From the NCBI GenBank assembly GCA_003641695.1, contig QNBL01000144.1:1-6992 (forward strand): 6,992 nt of DNA, read 5' to 3'. Of the stretch, positions 1-4,406 are shown one piece after another. Made by a program: the position numbers and the translations under genes. Position 1 is the stretch's first letter. The number at the start of each line of letters is the position of its first letter. Source of the DNA: Spirochaetota bacterium. GTDB taxonomy: Bacteria; Spirochaetota; Spirochaetia; B11-G9. The notes under the pieces are model-generated. The model ran no database searches. It was not told where the DNA came from and was given only the letters and a program-made list of their open reading frames with translations.

Positions 1-400
1 GGTTACAAAAGCCATAGAGAACGGGTTTTCAAAGCTGATTTTTAACTGTGCCGGTTTAAATTATGTTTCAAGTACCGGTATTGGTTCTTTTACCGCCTTT
101 CTAAAGGCAGTAAAGCCCCGGGGCGGCGATCTGGTCCTTCTTGAAATTCAGCCTAAAGTTTACGAAGTTTTCCAGCTTCTTGGATTTTCTCAGTTTTTTA
201 CTATCAAGGATAACCTCAATGAGGCGGTGGAATTTTTCGGTTCGGAATCCGTGGAAAAAGGATCCCAGGTATTTCCAAAAATCTTTACCTGTCCTATATG
301 TTCCAAGCGGTTAAGAGCAACCAGAGCCGGCCGGTTTAGATGTTCGGAATGTAAAACCATACTTGCAATTGATAATTCAGGACAGGTTTTTCTCGGTTAG
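1..400 (+). CDS. STAS-domain protein with C-terminal zinc ribbon (5' end outside window)
   Basis: Open frame from base 2 to the TAG stop at 398-400; 132 C-terminal residues are visible. The first ~85 residues read as the second half of a STAS (SpoIIAA/RsbV-like) fold: a hydrophobic strand (LIFNCAGLNYV), the phosphosite loop SSTGIG, then a G-GG-LVLLE strand and the helix motif VFQLLGFSQFF, which matches the usual 'L...GL...F' ending. By alignment with SpoIIAA (Asp57-Ser58) the phosphorylatable Ser would be visible residue 24, while the Asp normally before it is Ser. Residues ~99-119 form a zinc ribbon: CPIC, 13 residues, CSEC. STAS proteins of this class bind anti-sigma or switch kinases in partner-switching pathways; the target here is unknown and no kinase or sigma gene is visible. 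The gene lies 31 bp upstream of pspA on the same strand and is probably co-transcribed with it. Family call good, role inferred. Confidence 0.82.
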   Translation, partial: VTKAIENGFSKLIFNCAGLNYVSSTGIGSFTAFLKAVKPRGGDLVLLEIQPKVYEVFQLLGFSQFFTIKDNLNEAVEFFGSESVEKGSQVFPKIFTCPICSKRLRATRAGRFRCSECKTILAIDNSGQVFLG

Positions 401-431
401 ATACTTTTCCCGTAATTACAGGAGTTCCTAA

Positions 432-1130
432 ATGGGAATGTTCAAAAGAATGTCCCGTGTTTTCAAAGCTAAAGTAAATAATGCTCTGGACAACGCTGAG
501 GATCCTGAGAAACTCCTCTCTCAGGTTATAATTGACATGAATCAGCAGCTCATAGAATCAAAGAAGAGCGTAGCTTCTGCAATTGCAGACGAGAAAAAAC
601 TTGAAAGGCAGATGCGCAGCAATCAGGCTTTGTCCAGGGAGTGGGAGGATAAAGCCCGTCTTGCAGTTAAAGCCGGAAAGGATGATCTTGCAAAAGAAGC
701 TCTGGTACGGATGCAGGAATACAATGACAACTATAAACAGTATAGGGATCAGTGGGAGCTGCAGCACGATTCGGTTGAGAAGCTTAAAACTGTCCTGAAA
801 CAGCTGCAGCGGAAGATAGATGAAGCTCAACGGAAAAAGAATCTGCTCATAGCAAGAGCTAAAAGAGCCAAGGCTCAGAAAAAGATTCAACAAACCATTT
901 CCAGTATTGATGATAATTCTGCCTTCAATGCTTTTGACAAGATGTCCGAAAAGGTTGATAGACTGGAAGCTGAGAATGAAGCAGTACAGGAGCTTTACGC
1001 ATCGAATGATCAGGGTAAAGATGAGCTGGAAAGCAAGTTTGCTGCTCTTGAAGCAGGTATCACCACTCCCGACCTGCTGCTGGAAGATTTGAAGAATAAA
1101 ATGAAAGAAGAGGGGGAGACTGACGCCTGA
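432..1130 (+). CDS. pspA: PspA/IM30 family membrane-stress protein
   Basis: A 232-residue protein, the usual length for PspA/IM30 (ESCRT-III-related) proteins, almost entirely charged coiled coil. The N-terminus (MGMFKRMSRVFKAKVNNALDN, amphipathic helix type) is followed by the family signature around residues 22-40 (A-EDPEKLLSQVI-DM). Long heptad-like helices follow at ~40-155, and a shorter helical part with an acidic end completes the protein. Family members bind stressed cytoplasmic membranes, oligomerise into rings or rods and limit proton leakage. The ATG at 432 is chosen because AGGAG at 420-424 stands 7 bases before it and the N-terminus matches the family. It is flanked by a STAS gene (31 bp upstream) and an OmpR-type regulator whose frame overlaps its 3' end, so the three are likely one operon. 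No PspF/PspB/PspC homologue is visible, so any regulation must differ from the E. coli Psp system. Confidence 0.93.
   Translation: MGMFKRMSRVFKAKVNNALDNAEDPEKLLSQVIIDMNQQLIESKKSVASAIADEKKLERQMRSNQALSREWEDKARLAVKAGKDDLAKEALVRMQEYNDNYKQYRDQWELQHDSVEKLKTVLKQLQRKIDEAQRKKNLLIARAKRAKAQKKIQQTISSIDDNSAFNAFDKMSEKVDRLEAENEAVQELYASNDQGKDELESKFAALEAGITTPDLLLEDLKNKMKEEGETDA
1110..1118 (+). promoter_or_regulatory. Purine-rich ribosome binding site inside the end of pspA
   Basis: GAGG at 1110-1113 and GGAG at 1115-1118 lie within the last codons of pspA, just before the regulator reading frame. The frame opens only after an in-frame TGA at 1102-1104, so translation must begin downstream of it. GAGG is 6 bases from CTG at 1120 and GGAG is 4 bases from ACG at 1123. 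This favours a start overlapping pspA rather than the TTG at 1279, which has no such site. Confidence 0.5.
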
Positions 1131-1755
1131 TATTTACGTTAGGCTTTCATCTTCAGATTCAAATCCTTCCCTCAATAAAGTCATTGATGTCATTTCCCAT
1201 AAAAACAGTCCCTTTACCATCCGGTTTACCAGTAACGACACTGGTGATTATAGCCTGCTGCTTGTTTCTGCTGAGAATTTGGCAAAGGTAGATTTTAAGG
1301 ATATGGAGATTAGGGGGATTCCTGTTATCGCTTTCGGAAGTTCCGTTCTGCTGAGAAAGGCTTTTATTTCCGGATGTGCAGATTTTATCAGAGACCCAAT
1401 GGTTGCAGACGAATTCTACTTTCGTATTGTTAAAAATGTAAAAAAGGTGTGCGATACACTTCATTGGGGAGAGATCGAAATAACCAGAAACAGTTTATCC
1501 GGACGGGATAAGAAAATCCCTATTAATTATCAGCAATTTCTTATTCTGAAACTCATGATCAATAACCGAAACATTCCTATACCCAGGGAAACATTTCAGT
1601 ACGTGCTTTGGGGTAAACTTAAAGACAACAGCAGAGATATTGATATGAACATCTCAATAATCCGCAAAAGAATTCTCGAGTTTGAGGGGATTCCTCTTGA
1701 CATAAAAACGGTACGGGGGTTTGGGTACATGATTGAAAATCCTCCTTGTGGATAA
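1120..1755 (+). CDS. OmpR/PhoB-type regulator with degenerate receiver domain
   Basis: From CTG at 1120 the frame gives 211 residues. Residues ~4-108 look like a response-regulator receiver fold: IYVRL strand; YSLLLVS strand; GIPVIAFGS strand; then FISGCADFIRDP, the position of the usual 'GAdDYlvKP'. The canonical acidic pair, phosphoacceptor Asp and Lys are not there (SSSD, LLVSA and RDP instead), so phosphorylation-dependent switching is unlikely. Residues ~112-206 are a clear OmpR/PhoB winged helix: IPINYQQFLILKLM, RETFQYVLWG, SRDIDMNISIIRKRI and the wing IKTVRGFGYMI. The start is uncertain: there is no ATG/GTG between the upstream stop (1102-1104) and the conserved strand, so CTG 1120 or ACG 1123, just after a ribosome binding site and overlapping the pspA stop, fits best. 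TTG at 1279 would cut the receiver in half. It probably regulates its own operon or an envelope function; the target is unknown. The TAA stop lies inside a DnaA-box repeat. Confidence 0.8.
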   Translation: MTPDIYVRLSSSDSNPSLNKVIDVISHKNSPFTIRFTSNDTGDYSLLLVSAENLAKVDFKDMEIRGIPVIAFGSSVLLRKAFISGCADFIRDPMVADEFYFRIVKNVKKVCDTLHWGEIEITRNSLSGRDKKIPINYQQFLILKLMINNRNIPIPRETFQYVLWGKLKDNSRDIDMNISIIRKRILEFEGIPLDIKTVRGFGYMIENPPCG

Positions 1756-1762
1756 CTTGTTA
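1746..1762. repeat. 17-bp direct repeat copy 1 with perfect DnaA box
   Basis: TTGTGGATAACTTGTTA, identical to the copy at 1958-1974, 212 bp away, same orientation. It contains TGTGGATAA (1747-1755), the exact reverse complement of the consensus DnaA box TTATCCACA. The copy overlaps the last two codons and the stop of the upstream regulator gene. DnaA binding is inferred from the consensus only. Confidence 0.7.
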
Positions 1763-1813
1763 ATTTTTACCTAAATACTGCTAAAACCATGCTGTAGACC
1801 ACTTACAGACCTA

Positions 1814-1842
1814 TTGAAACTTTTTGCTGATGTTAGTATCAA
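1814..1842 (+). promoter_or_regulatory. Possible sigma-70 promoter for the FxsA-like gene
   Basis: TTGAAA at 1814-1819 (5 of 6 to the -35 consensus), a 17-bp spacer, then TATCAA at 1837-1842 (4 of 6 to the -10). It would give a leader of about 140 bases containing the second DnaA box. In DNA this AT-rich, chance matches are common, so confidence is low. Confidence 0.3.
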
Positions 1843-1957
1843 TTATTACCAAGTTCTAATTCTTTTCTATATAAGTAGTTGCATGTTTGTATATTTTTTT
1901 ATACAGCCTTACGAACGTTAAGGGAAAAGTAGTAGCTGAATATAAAAATATACGTAA

Positions 1958-1974
1958 TTGTGGATAACTTGTTA
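1958..1974. repeat. 17-bp direct repeat copy 2 with perfect DnaA box
   Basis: Second identical copy of TTGTGGATAACTTGTTA, with TGTGGATAA at 1959-1967. It lies 17 bp before the predicted TTG start of the FxsA-like gene, so DnaA binding here could repress or time that gene. It is followed by TTACTAACTATATTGATATA, an AT-rich run. Confidence 0.7.
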
Positions 1975-1991
1975 CTAACTATATTGATATA

Positions 1992-2519
1992 TTGGAGTTA
2001 TTCAGATCTTTTAAGATAATATTCCTGTTATACTTGCTCAATATGTCCATGTTATGCTATCTTCCCCCTATGCTGGAGATGCAGGGACTTATACGGTTTT
2101 TTGATACCGGATTTATATTAAAAATGTTTTTTTTGGTACTTCTTTTTTCTCTTTTTCCTGTAGCTGAGATTTTTATCCTGATTAAGGCTTCTGAGTACTT
2201 TAATATTTATCTGCTGACATCCATGATAATGGTTCTAAGCTTTCTGGGGTTTCTTATTGGTTATGCTCATGTACATAGTACCATTAAGCATATAAAGAGA
2301 GATATTAATGAAGGGATTTTTCCAGAAAAAAAGTTTTTTGCTCTTGCCGGCAAATTTGCAGCTGCAGCTCTTCTTATAGTGCCTGGAATAGGAAGCTTTA
2401 TTGCAGGGTTAATCATTCTTCTTCCGGGAATCAATATTAAAACAGGTAAGCTTCTAAAGGGTGGAAACCGTCAAAAGATGAAGGAAGTGTACGAGTATCT
2501 GAAATTGTACGATTTCTAA
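1992..2519 (+). CDS. FxsA-like integral membrane protein
   Basis: A 175-residue, strongly hydrophobic protein. Segments likely to span the membrane are ~8-26, ~43-64, ~72-93 and a re-entrant or hairpin segment ~119-147. The core resembles the FxsA family (PF04186): 'FPVAEIFILIKA' like the family's P-x-x-E first helix, a second helix followed by basic residues (HSTIKHIKRDI), an 'EGIFPEKKFFALAG' linker, then 'LLIVPGIGSFIAGLIILLPG', the counterpart of 'LLltPGfltDalGllLLlP'. The usual Asp after PG is Ser here. E. coli FxsA is a membrane protein that relieves F-plasmid exclusion of phage T7; its cellular role is unclear. The extra N-terminal hydrophobic segment (8-26) is not typical. The start is uncertain: TTG at 1992 has no upstream ribosome site, and the next in-frame ATGs are at 2043 and 2049. 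The stop overlaps the stop of the convergent glycosyltransferase-like gene. Confidence 0.62.
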   Translation: MELFRSFKIIFLLYLLNMSMLCYLPPMLEMQGLIRFFDTGFILKMFFLVLLFSLFPVAEIFILIKASEYFNIYLLTSMIMVLSFLGFLIGYAHVHSTIKHIKRDINEGIFPEKKFFALAGKFAAAALLIVPGIGSFIAGLIILLPGINIKTGKLLKGGNRQKMKEVYEYLKLYDF

Positions 2520-3268
2520 GGCTTCTTTTTTATCCTTTCTACCAAGAGACGAATCAGGTAAATCATATAACGGAACACTTTCCAGAACTTCCAGGGAGTT
2601 TTCACAGCTTTGAAAAACCAGTATGATTTCCCTTCCCATTTTTCGTTAGAAATTTTTTGTTTTTTCCCCAGGAAGATATCAAAGCAGTCGTTGCACCACA
2701 AAAAAAGTCCGGAACTGAACTCTTTCATGTTGCGGTAGAACCATCTGTCTTTGCCGGGAATACCGTTTCCTCCAAGGAGCAATGAAGGAGCTGCTTTCTT
2801 TATAGCAAGGATTATATCTTTTTCTGCATCTGCTTTAAAAAAACCCGCACATCTCCCTACAATTCTCAGGCCCGGGAAGGAATCTCTCAGATTAGTGGAA
2901 ACAATGTTGATTCCGGCTGGTTTCATTCCGGCTATGTAGAGGGTATTTCTGGTTTTTTCCAATGTACCCAGAAGTTTAATAACAAAGTTAAAAGGCATAT
3001 ACCGGACAGGTCTTGGAAGCTTTAAAAACTTTGCAGCCTTTACAATTCTTTTAGAGGTCGGGATTACCAGGGATGCTTGCTGCACCGTTCTGGCAAATTC
3101 GTTGTTTCCCCGTGCTTTCAGGAAAGCATCAAAGGAGAGAAAAATAATCTGATGCTGTCCTTTGTCTGCAAGAAGATCGCGGATTGTATCCTCAAAGTCC
3201 TCTTCAGGTAAAATATCAATAGGAACATTAAGTATATGAATTCGTTTTAAATTTATGTTTTCTCCCAA
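2516..3268 (-). CDS. Divergent WecG/TagA/CpsF (GT26) family protein, active site degenerate
   Basis: 250 residues, about the family's normal length. The fold markers are in order: N-terminal 'RIHILNVPIDILPEEDFEDTI' (family 'i.Gv.vd..t..e'), 'SLVIPTSKRIVKAAKFLKLP', 'TLYIAGMKPAGINIVSTNLRDSFPGLRIVGRCAGFF' (very close to 'fllGg.pgva..aa..L...yPgl.ivG...Gyf'), 'LLLGGNGIPGKDRW' and a C-terminal basic/aromatic membrane-binding tail. Active enzymes transfer N-acetylmannosaminyl-type sugars to lipid-linked acceptors on the inner face of the membrane. Here T-x-N is S-F-D (45-47), the 'ipDG' Asp is Thr71 (IPTS), and 'PKQE' is PGKD (171-174), so catalysis by the known mechanism is doubtful. It is last in the four-gene operon and overlaps rsmE by 16 bases if TTG 3268 is the start; the ATA at 3256-3254 is an alternative. 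Family membership good, function unknown. Confidence 0.72.
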   Translation of the reverse strand: MGENINLKRIHILNVPIDILPEEDFEDTIRDLLADKGQHQIIFLSFDAFLKARGNNEFARTVQQASLVIPTSKRIVKAAKFLKLPRPVRYMPFNFVIKLLGTLEKTRNTLYIAGMKPAGINIVSTNLRDSFPGLRIVGRCAGFFKADAEKDIILAIKKAAPSLLLGGNGIPGKDRWFYRNMKEFSSGLFLWCNDCFDIFLGKKQKISNEKWEGKSYWFFKAVKTPWKFWKVFRYMIYLIRLLVERIKKKP

Positions 3269-4005
3269 AATTCCCTCTCCATTAATATCGTTTGCACGGT
3301 ACCGAGTCCATATACAGCTGCCGTTTCAGCTCTCAGAATGTTTGTCCTTAAAAAAACGGGACTAAATCCTTTTTCATGAAGCAGTTCCGTTTCTCTCTCT
3401 GATAATCCTCCTTCCGGTCCGATTACAAGAGAAATACTGGACGGATACCCGCTAAGATACTCATGAAGGGAGCGGGTTTCAAGGGGTATTTGATGAAAAA
3501 ACAGGTTAATTCTGTTTCCATCTACAGTTTTTTCTAAATCAGCCAGCGATACAGGGGAGGTGATTTCTGTGACAACAGAAGAAGCACTTTGCTGTACTGC
3601 CTCCATCACTATTCTCCGCCAGCGGTCAATCTTGTTTCTGGCATTTTTTTTATCCATTCTGGGGATAGTATACTCGCTGATAACAGGTATAATGGACGTT
3701 ACTCCGATCTCTGTTGCCTGCCGTATTATTCTGTCCATCTTTTTCCCTTTGCAGATACACTGGTAGAGGGTAATTTCAGGAAGATTCTTATTCCTGTGTT
3801 CCTCTTTTTCTTTACATTCCAGAACAAGGGACTGTCTGGATACGGAAACGATTTTCAGGCTGTAAAGGTTCCCCCTTCTATCCTGCCCTTTAAAGCTGTT
3901 TCCCGGTTTCAAGCGGAGAACGTGAGTCAGGTAATGAGATTTTTCACTTCCTAATGTTATGCTTGGCTGCCCGTTGTACTCTGAGGGGAGAAGAAAGATG
4001 TGCAT
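3253..4005 (-). CDS. rsmE: 16S rRNA (uracil1498-N3)-methyltransferase RsmE
   Basis: A 250-residue SPOUT-class methyltransferase that uses S-adenosylmethionine to methylate U1498 of 16S rRNA in the 30S subunit. Visible order: an N-terminal PUA-like part ('MHIFLLP', 'SHYLTHVLRLKPGNSF-GQDRRG', residues 1-70), 'KGKKMDRIIRQATEIGVTSIIP' (86-107), 'RRIVMEAVQQS' (130-140), 'IGPEGGLSERE' (195-205) and the cofactor-knot motif 'ILRAETAA' (223-230). The Arg that usually follows 'EQsg' is replaced by Ser (QQSASS), and the 'rILR' Arg is Asn; whether this matters is unknown. The frame stays open upstream for another 39 codons, but those overlap yjbQ and do not resemble RsmE. ATG at 4005 starts one base after the yjbQ stop (TAACATG), so it is chosen, and translation is probably coupled as no strong ribosome site precedes it. 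Confidence 0.93.
   Translation of the reverse strand: MHIFLLPSEYNGQPSITLGSEKSHYLTHVLRLKPGNSFKGQDRRGNLYSLKIVSVSRQSLVLECKEKEEHRNKNLPEITLYQCICKGKKMDRIIRQATEIGVTSIIPVISEYTIPRMDKKNARNKIDRWRRIVMEAVQQSASSVVTEITSPVSLADLEKTVDGNRINLFFHQIPLETRSLHEYLSGYPSSISLVIGPEGGLSERETELLHEKGFSPVFLRTNILRAETAAVYGLGTVQTILMEREFWEKT
3262..3266 (-). promoter_or_regulatory. Ribosome binding site bearing on the start of the GT26-like gene
   Basis: On the minus strand GGGAG (3266-3262) is followed by five bases (AAAAC) and then ATA (3256-3254), which overlaps the rsmE TAA as ATAA. The protein from ATA would begin M-NLKRIHILNV, a natural family N-terminus. The TTG at 3268 overlaps this site and so is not served by it. Confidence 0.4.
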
Positions 4006-4006
4006 G

Positions 4007-4405
4007 TTACTGAATAAAGCTGAAACGGACTTTACGCGTCCGGGGTCCATCAAACTCACACAGATACAGATCTTGCCAAACTCCTGTTGCCGGGCGTCCG
4101 CCGAGAACCGGAATGGAAGCACTGAACCCCATCATACTGGCTTTTATATGAGCGGCAGAGTTCCCCTCCATGTGCAAATATCCATCTGAAAAAGGAATGG
4201 TTTTCTCCAATTCCATAAGGATGTCTCTCTTTACATCAGGATCTGCGTTCTCGTTTATGGTAACACCGCATGTGGTGTGAGGAATATAAATATGACATAT
4301 ACCGTCTTTAAGGTTGTTTGTTACCAGGAAATCTTCAAGGAGCGAGCTTATATTTAAAAGCTCACTCCTTGAATTCGTGTGGACCTTTATTTCTTTGGAT
4401 ACCAT
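4007..4405 (-). CDS. yjbQ: YjbQ family protein (UPF0047)
   Basis: 132 residues, the usual size of YjbQ/UPF0047 proteins, small trimeric beta-barrel proteins reported to have weak thiamine-phosphate-synthase-like activity; the true role is unsettled. The family motifs are intact: 'IPHTTCGVTINENADPDVKRDI' pattern at residues 41-62 with H43, N51 and E52; 'LHMEGNSAAHIKAS' (77-90) with H78 and H86; 'GVWQDLYLCEFDGPR' (108-122). The conserved His/Glu cluster that forms the putative metal or phosphate site is present, so the protein is probably active. ATG at 4405 lies one base after the protease stop (TAACATG), with AAGGGG a few bases before it. It sits between a protease gene and rsmE, neither of which suggests a pathway for it. 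Confidence 0.92.
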   Translation of the reverse strand: MVSKEIKVHTNSRSELLNISSLLEDFLVTNNLKDGICHIYIPHTTCGVTINENADPDVKRDILMELEKTIPFSDGYLHMEGNSAAHIKASMMGFSASIPVLGGRPATGVWQDLYLCEFDGPRTRKVRFSFIQ

Positions 4406-4406
4406 G

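Larger units (their letters stand above)
1756..1991. other. AT-rich intergenic region flanked by DnaA-box repeats
   Basis: 236 bp without a convincing gene; by hand count about 66 G/C, roughly 28%, clearly lower than the neighbouring genes. It holds a 6-bp inverted repeat TGTATA/TATACA (1888-1893 and 1900-1905) around six T, a weaker CTGTA/TACAG hairpin (1792-1796 and 1804-1808), poly-T and poly-A tracts, and TATA-like stretches near 1941-1952. With a DnaA box at each edge it may be a DnaA-controlled regulatory region, a DnaA titration site, or part of a replication origin. No dnaA, dnaN, gyrB or rpmH is present in the window to support the last. Confidence 0.5.

Noticed and set aside
558..893. 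Minus-strand open frame inside pspA
   Set aside because: Antisense shadow of the pspA coiled-coil region with no ribosome site or family resemblance.
1159..1464. Minus-strand open frame opposite the regulator gene
   Set aside because: It overlaps clear coding sequence on the other strand; low-complexity translation with no recognisable domain.
1279..1755. Regulator gene starting at TTG 1279 (158 residues)
   Set aside because: It has no ribosome binding site and would begin in the middle of a receiver-like strand; the coding signal clearly continues upstream to the end of pspA.
1792..1825. Hairpin CTGTA/TACAG followed by TTTTT as a terminator of the left operon
   Set aside because: The stem is only 5 bp and the T run is 12 bases away; not a convincing intrinsic terminator.
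1888..1905. TGTATA-T6-TATACA hairpin as a terminator
   Set aside because: The stem is nearly all A/T and no T run follows it; more likely a feature of AT-rich DNA.
4006..4122. 39-codon N-terminal extension of RsmE
   Set aside because: It overlaps yjbQ in another frame, does not resemble RsmE, and the internal ATG at 4005 gives the family's typical N-terminus and length.
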